DNA of 64,000 bases from Alsobacter soli (GTDB lineage: Bacteria > Pseudomonadota > Alphaproteobacteria > Rhizobiales > Beijerinckiaceae): positions 140,951 to 204,950 of the forward strand of contig NZ_PVZS01000009.1 in NCBI RefSeq assembly GCF_003004785.1. The letters are read 5' to 3'. Made by a program: the position numbers and the translations under genes. Positions 36,039 through 44,144 of the stretch are shown piece after piece. The notes under the pieces were generated by a model. It was given only the letters and a program-made list of their open reading frames with translations, did no database searches and was not told where the DNA came from. Position 1 is the first letter of the stretch; each line of letters begins with the position of its first letter.

Positions 36039-37343
36039 TCAGAAAAGGCGCAGAATGCCCTGGTCCGCCTGATTCGAGAGGGACAGCGCGGTCTGGGACA
36101 GCTGCTGGCGGGTCTGCAGGCTGAGAAGGGTGGCCGCCTCCTCGTTGCCGTCGGCGTTGACCAGGTTGTCCGCGCCGGTGGTCAGCGTCTGCACCATGGA
36201 CTTGGTGAAGTCCTGGCGGGCCTGAACCACGGCGAGGTTCGCGCCCAGGCTCGACGACATGGATCGCAGCGCGCTCAGCGCGTTTGTCAGGGTGTCGGCC
36301 GCCGTGTTCAGGGCCGTGTCGTCCTGGATGTTGAACTGCCCGGCGCCGGCGCTGTTGGCCGCCTGGAGGATGCCCAGGTTGGCGGCGTTCACCTTGCCCT
36401 GCTGGACATCGAGCTTGGACTGGTTCGTGCCGGTCTTCTCGTTGAAGACGATGGACAGCTTGTCCCCGTTCAGCAGATTCGTGCCAGCGAAGGAGGAGTC
36501 CTTCGCAACCTGGTCGATCTGCTGCGTGAGGCTGTTGAACTGCGAGATCAGGCTGGCGCGGACGGCGGAGTTGGCGGTCGATGCCGCCGTGATGCCGGCG
36601 CCCGGGGTGGCGGTGTCGCCCATCGCGGCGGTCAAGCCGATGAGGGTGTTCTTGTTGGTCGCGCTGCTGGCGTTTGTCACGGCCGCCGAGGCGCTCGCGC
36701 CGTCGCCGACGCCGACATAGACCTTATTTGAGCCGTTGCCCGTGATCGAGAGCTTGCCGTTTTCGTCGATCGCGGCCGTCGCGAGGCCGGACTTGTTGAT
36801 CTCGTTCACCAGGTCGCGGACCGTTGCGCCGGTGGCGAAGGACACCTGATACGTCGAGCCGTTCGAGCTGATGCTCAGTGCGGCGTTGGTGGAGAGGCCA
36901 AGCACGCCGTCCGTGGTGGCCGTCGCAGCGGCCGCCGTGCCGACAAGCACAGTGTCGAGCGCCACGTCCTTGGCCGTCTTGTTGCCGACGGCGCCGCCGC
37001 CGATGGCGACCGTGCCGAGTGTATAGGGGCGGTTCGACGCAGCCTCGTTCTGGGCCTGCTTGATGGTGGACTGCAGCGACTTCACCAGGGTCGTGATGGA
37101 GTCGATGCCCTTGGACGCGGCGTTGATGGTCTGCACGCCGTTGGACATGCCGTCGAGCAACGCGGAGAGCTGGCTGGAACGGTCGTTCAGCGCGCTCGCC
37201 GAGAAAAAGTTCACGGCATTGTCGGTGGCGGTGTTCACCTTCTTGCCCGTCGCGAGGCGGTTCTGCGCCACCTGCGACTGATGGGCGACGGTAGACAAGG
37301 AGGCGAGGGCGTTCCGAACGCCGGAGGAAATGGCTACGGCCAT
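36039..37343 (-). CDS. flagellin 2 (subfamily A)
   Basis: A 434-residue flagellin. It begins M-A-V-A-I-S-S-G-V-R-N-A-L and has the N-terminal R-L-A-T-G-K-K-V-N-T-A-T-D-N-A-V-N-F motif and the C-terminal L-V-N-A-D-G-N-E-E-A-A-T-L-L-S-L-Q-T-R-Q-Q-L block. The central region contains G-A-T-V-R-D-L-V-N-E-I-N-K-S-G-L-A-T-A, a bacterial flagellin D2/D3-like beta fold shared with flagellin 1. The ATG at 37343 is chosen because an AGAAAGG site lies eight bases upstream; a GTG at 37352 overlaps that site. Monocistronic, with its own promoter block and terminator. Confidence 0.94.
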   Translation of the reverse strand: MAVAISSGVRNALASLSTVAHQSQVAQNRLATGKKVNTATDNAVNFFSASALNDRSSQLSALLDGMSNGVQTINAASKGIDSITTLVKSLQSTIKQAQNEAASNRPYTLGTVAIGGGAVGNKTAKDVALDTVLVGTAAAATATTDGVLGLSTNAALSISSNGSTYQVSFATGATVRDLVNEINKSGLATAAIDENGKLSITGNGSNKVYVGVGDGASASAAVTNASSATNKNTLIGLTAAMGDTATPGAGITAASTANSAVRASLISQFNSLTQQIDQVAKDSSFAGTNLLNGDKLSIVFNEKTGTNQSKLDVQQGKVNAANLGILQAANSAGAGQFNIQDDTALNTAADTLTNALSALRSMSSSLGANLAVVQARQDFTKSMVQTLTTGADNLVNADGNEEAATLLSLQTRQQLSQTALSLSNQADQGILRLF

Positions 37344-37366
37344 GAGTGTCACCTTTCTGGTTGAAA

Positions 37367-37438
37367 CCGGCTTTCTGCCGGCCCGGTTGTTCCGCCGGGT
37401 GATGACACGCTAAGGCTGCAATTATGAACCGCTGCTTA
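37367..37438 (-). promoter_or_regulatory. flagellin 2 leader hairpin and promoter block
   Basis: CCGGC (37367-37371) pairs with GCCGG (37377-37381) across a five-base loop, 24 bases before the ATG. Further upstream (37403-37438) is a 36-base block shared without gaps with flagellin 3 at the same distance from the start codon: TAAGCA-N12-TGCA-N2-CTTAG-N2-TGTCA on the coding strand. It does not match sigma-54 spacing. Confidence 0.6.
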
Positions 37439-37756
37439 CATTATTGATTGAAATCATTTATTTGACTATCGGGGGTTGTGTAACTGCCGTTTATGGTGAA
37501 TCGCGGGTTAATGACGTCCTTTGAAGACGAGCGCCGTCATCCCCGGCCAAAGCCGCGCAGCGGCGGAAGGGAAGGGGATCCAGGGGCAGCGCGAGGTCCT
37601 CTCTGGACTGGGCGCGCGCCGGCCTGGATCCCCTTCCCGGCGCTTCGCGCCGCCGGGGATGACGGCCCGACCCGGTGCGGGAACTCCCTGGTCCAAACGC
37701 AAAGAGGCGGGGCCGGGGCCCCGCCTCTTCGGCGTGTGGAGATCCGTTCTGGACCA

Positions 37757-37800
37757 GAACAGGCGGGGCGCCCTCGCCAGCTTCGTCGATTCGTTCGCGC
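37757..37800 (-). pseudogene. remnant of a flagellin 3' end
   Basis: The sequence after the copy A hairpin (gatccgttctgga-ccagaacaggcg) matches the stop-proximal end of flagellin 3 at 38018-38050 and then decays, with the stop triplet position changed from tca to cca. It looks like the scar of a duplicated and deleted flagellin gene. Confidence 0.45.
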
Positions 37801-37985
37801 AGCCAGGCAGAAAGGGCCGTCATCCCCGGCCGGAGCCGCGCAGCGGCGGAGGCTAGGGGATCCAAGGGCAGCGCGAGGTCCCCTCTGGAATTGGCGCGCG
37901 CCGGCCTGGATCCCCTTCCCGCGCTTCGCGCCGCCGGGGATGCCGGCCCGATCCAAAGCGTGACCTCCCTGGCCCAAACGCAAAA

Positions 37986-38007
37986 AGGCGGGGCCGGGGC
38001 CCCGCCT
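37986..38007 (-). terminator. terminator of flagellin 3
   Basis: AGGCGGGGCC pairs with GGCCCCGCCT (10 bp) 28 bases past the stop at 38036, and is followed on the minus strand by TTTTTGCGTTT. An identical hairpin (37705-37726) sits in the upstream duplicate copy. Confidence 0.85.
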
Positions 38008-38035
38008 CTTCGGCATGTGGAAGATCCGTTCTGGA

Positions 38036-39346
38036 TCAGAACAGGCGCAGGACGCCCTGGTCGGCCTGGTTCGACAGCGACAGAGCCGTCTGGGACAGCT
38101 GCTGGCGGGTCTGCAGGGCGAGCAGGGTGGCGGCCTCCTGGTTCTGGTCGGCGTTGACCAGGTTGTCGGCCCCCGTGTTCAGGGTGTCGATCATGGACTT
38201 GGTGAAGTCCTGACGCGCCTGCACCACGGCGAGGTTGGAGCCCAGCGTCGACGAGAACGAGCGCAGGGACGAGAGGGCGTTGGTGAGGGAATCCGCGGCG
38301 CCCGACAGCTCGGAGTCGCTCTGGAAGTTCACCTGGCCTGCGCCAGTCGCGCCCGCCGCCTTGCTCAGCCCGAGGCCCGACGAGTCGATGGTCTGGCCCT
38401 GCACCGAAAGCTTGCTCTGGGAGGAGCCGGTCTTCTCGTTGAAGACGACCGACATCTTGTCGCCGGCGAGCAGGTTCGTGCCGTTGAACCCGGCATCCTT
38501 GGCGAGCTGGTCGATCTGATCGCGCAGGTCGTTGTACTGCTTGATCAGGTTGGTGCGCACGGCCGACGACGTCGGGGACGCACCGGTGGTGGCGTCCGCG
38601 GCGATGAGGCCGACTGCTGTATTCTGACCGCCGGCGACAGCGTCCGTATGGGCGAGAGCCGCAGTCGTGCCGGCGCCGAGGCCGACCGTGACCTTGTCGC
38701 CGGAGCTCGCCGTCACCACCAGCTTGCCGGTGTCGTCGACGCTAGCCGAGGCGATGCCCGAGCTGTTGATGGAGTCAACGAGGTCGCTCAGTGTGGACGT
38801 GGCGCTCAGGCTCGTGTCCGTGTAGGTCTGATTGCCCACCGTGACGTTGAGTTCGAGGCTGGTCTTCGTCGGATCGATGCCGAGGTTACCCGCATACGAC
38901 GAGGTGGCGGTGTTCGCGGTCGCGGTCGTGTTGTCGTCCAGCAGGTTTTTGGCGAGGGCCGTGGCCTTGATGGACTGGCCGGTCGCGGTCGCTTCCGCCG
39001 ACGTGGCCAGCGCAGTGGCGCCGGTGATCGCCGGCTTGGTCAGCGACTCCGCCTGAGCCTGCTTGATCGTGGACTGGGCCGACTGGACCAGCTTGGTGAT
39101 CGAATCGAGGCCCTTGGAGGCGGCGTTGATGGTCTGCACCGCGTTGGACATGCCGTCGAGCAGGCCCGAGAGCTGGCTCGAGCGGTCGTTCAGGCCGGCG
39201 GCGGTGAAGAAGTTGACGGCGTTGTCGACCGCCGAGTTCACCTTCTTGCCAGTGGCCAGTCGGGACTGCGACGTCTGCATCGCGGACTGGACGGTCTGAA
39301 GGGCGGAGAGGGCGTTGCGGACGCCCGTCGAGATGGCTACGGCCAT
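38036..39346 (-). CDS. flagellin 3 (subfamily A)
   Basis: A 436-residue flagellin very close to flagellin 2 at both ends: M-A-V-A-I-S-T-G-V-R-N-A-L at the start, R-L-A-T-G-K-K-V-N-S-A-V-D-N-A-V-N-F, and D-Q-G-V-L-R-L-F at the end. The central 110-320 region differs. It keeps the L-S-D-L-V-D-S-I-N-S-S-G-I-A-S-A-S-V-D-D-T-G-K-L motif shared with flagellins 1 and 2. An AGAAAGG ribosome site precedes the ATG. It is monocistronic, with promoter block, leader hairpin and terminator all closely matching those of flagellin 2, which indicates a gene duplication that carried its control region. Confidence 0.94.
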   Translation of the reverse strand: MAVAISTGVRNALSALQTVQSAMQTSQSRLATGKKVNSAVDNAVNFFTAAGLNDRSSQLSGLLDGMSNAVQTINAASKGLDSITKLVQSAQSTIKQAQAESLTKPAITGATALATSAEATATGQSIKATALAKNLLDDNTTATANTATSSYAGNLGIDPTKTSLELNVTVGNQTYTDTSLSATSTLSDLVDSINSSGIASASVDDTGKLVVTASSGDKVTVGLGAGTTAALAHTDAVAGGQNTAVGLIAADATTGASPTSSAVRTNLIKQYNDLRDQIDQLAKDAGFNGTNLLAGDKMSVVFNEKTGSSQSKLSVQGQTIDSSGLGLSKAAGATGAGQVNFQSDSELSGAADSLTNALSSLRSFSSTLGSNLAVVQARQDFTKSMIDTLNTGADNLVNADQNQEAATLLALQTRQQLSQTALSLSNQADQGVLRLF

Positions 39347-39370
39347 GGAATGTCACCTTTCTGGTCAGAT

Positions 39371-39441
39371 CCGGCGTTCTGCCGGGTCGCTCTACTCGCG
39401 ACAGGTGACAACCTAAGATTGCAGATCTTTCCGAGTGCTTA
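39371..39441 (-). promoter_or_regulatory. flagellin 3 leader hairpin and promoter block
   Basis: CCGGC (39371-39375) pairs with GCCGG (39381-39385) around a five-base loop, 25 bases upstream of the ATG. The block at 39406-39441 has the same conserved words and spacing as flagellin 2, ending exactly 60 bases before the ATG in both genes. Confidence 0.6.
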
Positions 39442-39560
39442 CTCGTGATGGTTGTGTTCCGGGGTTGTGGCGGTTGTGGAGCGGAGGGCGCTCGGCTTGG
39501 TGAATAAAGGGTGAAAGGAACGGGCGCGGGCCGTGCGGGCGCCCCTTGCGCCTCACGAGA

Positions 39561-39941
39561 TCAGGCGGCGCCGGGCCGGGTCCGCAGGCCCGCGGCGATG
39601 TTGCGGTTGATGTCGACGAGAGGCTGAACGCCCTCCGGCGTCGGCTTCACCAGCAGGTCCAGCGACCGGTTGAAGACGAACAGGGCCAGGCGAGCGATGT
39701 TGGCCTTGACCTCCTGGGGGAGGGGGTTCGTGGGCTCCGTGGCCTCCGCAGCCAGGATGCTCCACAATTTGCGGTTCCTGGCCAACGCCTCGTCAAGCGA
39801 CTTAGGATCCGTTTCGAGGGACATGGCGGCCCGCTGGAGATCGGCCGCGCATTGAATCAAGACGGCGGCTTCGAGATCGCGGCCCGACAGGCCAGCCTTG
39901 GCCGCCTGGCCATAGGCCTGGACCGGCTTCGCATAACTCAT
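39561..39941 (-). CDS. flaF: FlaF paralogue, copy 2
   Basis: A 126-residue FlaF-family protein. It aligns end to end with copy 1: R-D-L-E-A-A-V-L, R-N-R-K-L-W-S-I-L, N-I-A-R-L-A-L-F-V-F-N-R-S-L-D, and a shared R-N/E-I-A-A-G-L-R-x-R-P C-terminus. There is no second flbT beside it. It lies downstream of flagellin 4 (62-base gap, same strand) and probably shares its transcript, whereas copy 1 follows flagellin 1. This suggests one FlaF per flagellin subfamily. An AAAGGAG site precedes the ATG. Confidence 0.9.
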   Translation of the reverse strand: MSYAKPVQAYGQAAKAGLSGRDLEAAVLIQCAADLQRAAMSLETDPKSLDEALARNRKLWSILAAEATEPTNPLPQEVKANIARLALFVFNRSLDLLVKPTPEGVQPLVDINRNIAAGLRTRPGAA

Positions 39942-40003
39942 GCGAGACAGGCTCCTTTCTGGAGACGTTGCGGCCGCTTCTGCGGTCGATCAGCGGCGCT
40001 GGA

Positions 40004-41368
40004 TCAGCGCAGGAACTGGAGCAGGCTTTGTTCGGCCGCCTTGGTGATCGACAGGTTGTTGCTGGCGAAGGATTGCAGCGTCTGCTGGGAGGCCAGCGCG
40101 GCGGCCTCTGCGGTCATGTCCGCCGCCGTGATGAGATCGGAGCCCGCGTTGAGGGCCGACACCATGTCCTTGTTGAAGCCAAGCCGCGTGTTCAGCATGG
40201 CGGACTGGCTGCCGAGCGATTGCTGCTGGTTGCCGACCGACTGGATCGCGGACTTGATCTTGCCGATCGCGGCCGAAAGCTCGGCGTCCGTGGCGAAGTC
40301 CCCGGCGACGTCGGCGGATGTCTTGGCCACGTCGTCCCAATCGAAACCAAGGGTCGGCAAGTCGAGCTTCTGGGCCAGGGCGACGCTCTCGGCCGAGGTG
40401 CTCTGCTCGTTGAGATCGACCTTCATCACCCCGCCGGTCAGCAGGTTCGGGAAGCCAGGGTAGGCGCCGTCCCTGGCGAGCTTGTCGATCTGGTTGAGCA
40501 TGGTGCGGAACGAGACCGCCGCGGCCTTGCGCTGGGCGAGCGAGGCGTCGTTGGTCGTCGCCGGCTTGGGCTGATAGGTCACGGCCTGGCCTGCTGTCCC
40601 GTAGGTCATGCTCGAGCCGGGGCCAAAGATCTGCGAGAGGTCCGCGGTGACGCCAGCGCCCGCGCCGCCGGCGTCCGTGATCTGCTGGATGCTCAGGGAC
40701 GACGTCGGGTCGGTGAGTTGCACGTTCAGCTTGTTGCCGGCCGTAACCTTCAGGTCGATGCTGGCCAGGCCCAGCACGTTCTGGAGGCCGGCCTTGAGGT
40801 CGGCGACCGTGTTGAACTGGTAGAAGGAGGGCGTGGGCGGCGTGCCCGTGGCCAGGCCCGAACCGTTCGGGGAGGCGGGGGTGGTCGCCGCCTGAAAATA
40901 GCCGGTCCGGGTCGTGCCGTCTGCGGCCGTGATGGTGAAGGTGATCTGGTCGCCGTTCTGGAAGCGCAGGCCGTCCGTCGCCGTGGCGGTGACAAGCGAT
41001 GCGGCGGTTCCGCCCGCATACACGGCGACGCCGGTTGGGCTGGCGGCGGAAGCCGGGGCGCCGGGGCTGGCGGACAGGGCGTCCGTCATGAGCGACAGCT
41101 GCGCGTTCAGGTTCTTGGTCATCACCGACATCGCCTTGTCGGCGGTCGAGATGTTGCTCATGGCGAGCGAGAGGTTCTGGTTGACGTTTTCCAGCCGGGT
41201 CGCCCGGTCGCCGAGCCCCTGGGCGCGGTAGTAGGCGGCCGGGTCATCCGCCGCGGAGGACACCTTCTTGCCGGTCGAGACGCGCTGCTGGGTCGCGCCC
41301 ATCTCGTCGGTGACCTTGAGCAGATTGGCCAAGTTGGTCCGCATCTGGGACGAGATGATCGCCGACAT
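40004..41368 (-). CDS. flagellin 4 (subfamily B)
   Basis: A 454-residue flagellin-like protein of a second subfamily. It starts M-S-A-I-I-S-S-Q-M-R-T-N-L and carries R-V-S-T-G-K-K-V-S-S-A-A-D-D-P-A-A-Y-Y-R-A-Q. The C-terminal coil ends E-Q-S-L-L-Q-F-L-R rather than the D-Q-G-V-L-R-L-F of subfamily A. The central domain (about 115-330) holds a long beta-rich insert. Its ribosome site GGAG is partly inside the 3' arm of a leader hairpin. It is probably transcribed with the flaF copy 2 gene. Confidence 0.92.
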   Translation of the reverse strand: MSAIISSQMRTNLANLLKVTDEMGATQQRVSTGKKVSSAADDPAAYYRAQGLGDRATRLENVNQNLSLAMSNISTADKAMSVMTKNLNAQLSLMTDALSASPGAPASAASPTGVAVYAGGTAASLVTATATDGLRFQNGDQITFTITAADGTTRTGYFQAATTPASPNGSGLATGTPPTPSFYQFNTVADLKAGLQNVLGLASIDLKVTAGNKLNVQLTDPTSSLSIQQITDAGGAGAGVTADLSQIFGPGSSMTYGTAGQAVTYQPKPATTNDASLAQRKAAAVSFRTMLNQIDKLARDGAYPGFPNLLTGGVMKVDLNEQSTSAESVALAQKLDLPTLGFDWDDVAKTSADVAGDFATDAELSAAIGKIKSAIQSVGNQQQSLGSQSAMLNTRLGFNKDMVSALNAGSDLITAADMTAEAAALASQQTLQSFASNNLSITKAAEQSLLQFLR

Positions 41369-41378
41369 GAATTCAGCT

Positions 41379-41395
41379 CCGTGAAACGTTCACGG
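41379..41395 (-). promoter_or_regulatory. leader hairpin overlapping the flagellin 4 ribosome site
   Basis: CCGTGAA (41379-41385) pairs with TTCACGG (41389-41395), a 7-bp stem with a 3-base loop. On the mRNA the GGAG ribosome site overlaps the 3' arm, so folding could block translation. Confidence 0.45.
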
Positions 41396-41494
41396 AAAAT
41401 GGAATAATATGGATAATATTTGGTTAAACGGAAAATGATACTTTAAGTGGCCGCAGTATAGTTCCGCAAGCCTGGGTTGTTTTCAAGGAAAGCA

Positions 41495-41520
41495 AAACGG
41501 CGGGCCAGCGCCCGCCGTTT
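41495..41520 (-). terminator. terminator of flagellin 5
   Basis: An 11-bp perfect stem (41495-41505 with 41510-41520) with a CAGC/GCTG loop lies 24 bases past the stop at 41544. On the minus strand it is followed by a T-rich run (TTGCTTTCC). Confidence 0.9.
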
Positions 41521-41543
41521 CGCCTTCTCGGAAATGCTTGAAA

Positions 41544-42902
41544 TCAGCGGAGCAGCTGGATGAGGCCGGACTCGGCTTGCTTAGTGCTCGCCATGTTGTT
41601 GGTCGCGAACGACTGGCGCGTCTGCAGCGCGGCCAGGTTGGCGGCCTCCGCGGTGGCGTCCGCCGCGGTGAGCAGGTCGGCGCCGCCGTTCAGGTTGGCG
41701 ACCAGCGCCTTGTTGAACTCGGTGCGGTTGTTGAGCATCGAGCTCTGGTTGGCGAGCGACTTCTGCAGGCGGGTGACGGCCTGGATGGCGGTGGTCATTT
41801 TCCCAATCGCCGCGTCCATGACGCCGTCGTTGTTGAAGTTCGCGCCGATGTCCGTGGAGGTCGTGCCGTTCCAGTTGAAGCCCAGGGACGCCGGGTCGAG
41901 CTTCTGCGACAGGACGATCTTCTGCTTGGTGGAGCCGTCGGGCGACAAGTTGACGATGTTGCCGTTGGTGTTGTCAGTGAGAAGGTTGGTCAGGCCGGGA
42001 ACGAAGGCGTCCTTCACCAGCGCGTCGAGCTGGTTGAGCATGGTGATATATCCGTCTGCCAACGAACGGCGTGTATCCAGAGCATCCTGATTCGCCGTGG
42101 CGGGGGTAGGGGCATACATATTGCTGTTGCCGGTGCCCAGGACCGAAGTCGTCATCGGCGCGCCGAAAATGGACGTCAGATCGGCGAACACGTTGTTCGC
42201 CGCTGCGCCGGCGTTGCCGGTCTGCTCGATCTTCAGGGTCTTGGTGGGATCGACGAGCTGGAGCTTGAAGCCGCCGCCCGCAGCCATGCCGTTCGTGGTG
42301 ATCGTGGCCGTGCCGAAGGCGGCCTTCAACTGGTCGCGCAGATCCTGAACGGTGTTGAACTGGAACGCATTGGCGGCCGACGAGCCGTCCGTGGTCGTGT
42401 TGACCGGCGCTGCCGAGACGGCCTTGAAGTAGCGGGTCTGGGCCACGCCGCTGCTGTCGGTGATCGTGAAGGAGAGGACGTCCTGGTCCTGGAACTTGTT
42501 CGCGTTCGAGATATTCGCCGCCGTGTCGACCATGGAGTCGGTCAGGCTTGCCCAGATGACCTTGCCCGTGACGTTGACGGCGGCCGCATTAGCGCCGACG
42601 GGGACCGAGCGGGCGTCCTTCATGGCTGACAGCTGGGCGTTCATGTTCTTCAACATGGTGCTCATCGCGCTGTCGGCGGTCTTCACGTTCGACATCGTGA
42701 GCGCGATGTTCTGGTTCACCAGATCGAGCGCGGAGGCGCGGCTGGTCAAGTTCTGCGCCTTGAAATAGGTGGCCGGGTCGTCCAGCGCCGTGTTGACCTT
42801 GCGGCCCGTGTTCAGGCGGGTCTGGGCGGTGGTGATATCATCGTTCAGCGAGGTGACGGCGAGCAGGCTCGCGCGCATCTGGCCGGAAATCGGGGTCGGC
42901 AT
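41544..42902 (-). CDS. flagellin 5 (subfamily B)
   Basis: A 452-residue flagellin of the same subgroup as flagellin 4. It begins M-P-T-P-I-S-G-Q-M-R-A-S-L-L, has R-L-N-T-G-R-K-V-N-T-A-L-D-D-P-A-T-Y-F-K-A-Q, and a C-terminal coil ending E-S-G-L-I-Q-L-L-R. A large central insert (about 120-320) is Asn/Thr-rich. The start at 42902 is supported by a TAGGAG site eight bases upstream; an upstream in-frame ATG at 42983 is hydrophobic and out of character for a flagellin. The promoter region contains a 12-bp palindrome. Confidence 0.92.
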   Translation of the reverse strand: MPTPISGQMRASLLAVTSLNDDITTAQTRLNTGRKVNTALDDPATYFKAQNLTSRASALDLVNQNIALTMSNVKTADSAMSTMLKNMNAQLSAMKDARSVPVGANAAAVNVTGKVIWASLTDSMVDTAANISNANKFQDQDVLSFTITDSSGVAQTRYFKAVSAAPVNTTTDGSSAANAFQFNTVQDLRDQLKAAFGTATITTNGMAAGGGFKLQLVDPTKTLKIEQTGNAGAAANNVFADLTSIFGAPMTTSVLGTGNSNMYAPTPATANQDALDTRRSLADGYITMLNQLDALVKDAFVPGLTNLLTDNTNGNIVNLSPDGSTKQKIVLSQKLDPASLGFNWNGTTSTDIGANFNNDGVMDAAIGKMTTAIQAVTRLQKSLANQSSMLNNRTEFNKALVANLNGGADLLTAADATAEAANLAALQTRQSFATNNMASTKQAESGLIQLLR

Positions 42903-43004
42903 CACAAGTACTCCTACCAAGGCGAGCAGGCTGCTCGACCAACTTGAAAGCAAGCCTGGCAGGATCTTGGGTCCTGAACTCACAACATCCAGTAAACTCT
43001 TGAT

Positions 43005-43016
43005 AATTGCGCAATT
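43005..43016. promoter_or_regulatory. palindrome upstream of flagellin 5
   Basis: AATTGCGCAATT is a perfect 12-bp palindrome about 105 bases before the flagellin 5 start. It is flanked by an 8-bp inverted repeat cctgaact (42973-42980) and agttcagg (43033-43040). It is a candidate regulator-binding site; the regulator is unknown. Confidence 0.35.
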
Positions 43017-43055
43017 GCGATTTGCAACTCTAAGTTCAGGCGTCCCCGGGGCGAA

Positions 43056-43076
43056 GGGCGGGATGTGATCCCGCCC
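43056..43076 (-). terminator. probable terminator of flagellin 6
   Basis: A 9-bp stem (43056-43064 with 43068-43076) with a 3-base loop lies 22 bases past the stop at 43098. No T-rich tail follows on the minus strand, so this is less certain than its neighbours. Confidence 0.5.
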
Positions 43077-43097
43077 GTCCCGGCGCCGCGCGCTGGG

Positions 43098-43934
43098 TCA
43101 GCGCATCAGCTGCAGCAGGCTCTGCTCCGACTGCCTGGTGATGCTGAGCCCATTCAGGACGAAGCTCTGGCGGGTCTGGGCGGCCCCGACCTTGGCGGCT
43201 TCCTCGTTGACGTCGGCGGCGGTCAGCGTGTCCGCCCCGTCCTTCAGAACCGAGAGCATGCTCTTGTTGAAGTCGGCGCGCGCGCTCACCACGGAGTTCT
43301 GGTAGCTGAGGGACATCGAGGCCGTGTTCACCGCGTCCAGGGCCGCCGTCATCTTGGTTATCGCTGCGTTGAGCTCGACGTCTGTGGCGAAATTCCCTGA
43401 CGCGTCGGTCGACTTTCCGGTCGCGTCGAAGCCGAAGCCCAGCGACTTGGCGTCCATGGCGCTGGAGAGCTTGATGTCCTGCGTGCTGGACCCGTCCTCG
43501 TTCAGCTTGAACGTGATCGCGGCGCCCTTGAGGATGTTGCCCTGGCCGAGCACGTTGGCGTCGTTGACGTAGCTGTTGACCTGGCTGAGCACCGTGCGGA
43601 ACGCGTCGGCGGCCGCCTTGCGCTGCGCCGTCGAGCCCGTCAGGGCGTTCTTCATCGAGTCCAGCTGGACATCCATCACCTTCTTCATGCTGGACAGGGC
43701 TTCCACGCCCGCCGAGATCGACTTCAGGCCGAGCGCCATCTGGCTGTTGGTCTTGTCCAGGCTCGCAGCCCGATCCGTCATAGACTGGGCCTGGAAGTAG
43801 ACGGCGGCGCCGTCGGCGGCAGAGTTCACCTTCTTGCCGGTCGCGAGACGGCTCTGCGACACGGTCAGGTCCGTATTGACCGTGGCGAGCGCGACGAGCG
43901 AGGAGCGCATGGTGTCGGATATCGAGATCGTCAT
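43098..43934 (-). CDS. flagellin 6, short form (subfamily B)
   Basis: A 278-residue flagellin lacking most of the variable central insert. The N-terminal D0/D1 (M-R-S-S-L-V-A-L, R-L-A-T-G-K-K-V-N-S-A-A-D-G-A-A-V-Y-F-Q-A-Q) is joined almost directly to the C-terminal D1/D0 that ends E-Q-S-L-L-Q-L-M-R. It is a minimal flagellin like those of some rhizobia and Caulobacter, and may form a thin or inner part of the filament. The start at 43934 has an AGAAGGGA site nine bases upstream. Confidence 0.93.
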   Translation of the reverse strand: MTISISDTMRSSLVALATVNTDLTVSQSRLATGKKVNSAADGAAVYFQAQSMTDRAASLDKTNSQMALGLKSISAGVEALSSMKKVMDVQLDSMKNALTGSTAQRKAAADAFRTVLSQVNSYVNDANVLGQGNILKGAAITFKLNEDGSSTQDIKLSSAMDAKSLGFGFDATGKSTDASGNFATDVELNAAITKMTAALDAVNTASMSLSYQNSVVSARADFNKSMLSVLKDGADTLTAADVNEEAAKVGAAQTRQSFVLNGLSITRQSEQSLLQLMR

Positions 43935-44144
43935 CGGTGCAGTTCCCTTCTGGAGATGAAACAATCGTTCTTGATTGCTGGATCTGTTCTTGACAGGTTA
44001 GGTGCTAACAAACGTCAAATCGAAAGGGTTTACGGCCGTTATTGCTAACGAGATCTCATGATGAACGAGCGTATACTTTCACGATTCGGAAACCGCGTTC
44101 CGGTCTGCTTTACAGAGCGGTAAGATTGACGGGGCCTGAATCGA

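Larger units (their letters stand above)
37532..38055. repeat. imperfect tandem duplication (two copies, offset 281-284 bp)
   Basis: Copy A (about 37532-37770) and copy B (about 37816-38055) align over most of their length, with an offset of 281-284 bases. Each contains a gtcatccccggcc element, the gcagcgcgaggtcc segment, a ctggatccccttcc element, the 10-11-bp terminator hairpin and the start of a flagellin 3' end. This fills the 692-bp space between flagellins 2 and 3; no intact gene is present. Confidence 0.8.

Noticed and set aside
37403..37438. Sigma-54 promoters for flagellins 2 and 3
   Set aside because: TGCA and GG elements are present, but the distance is 8-9 bases instead of 10 and differs between the two genes, while other words are better conserved.
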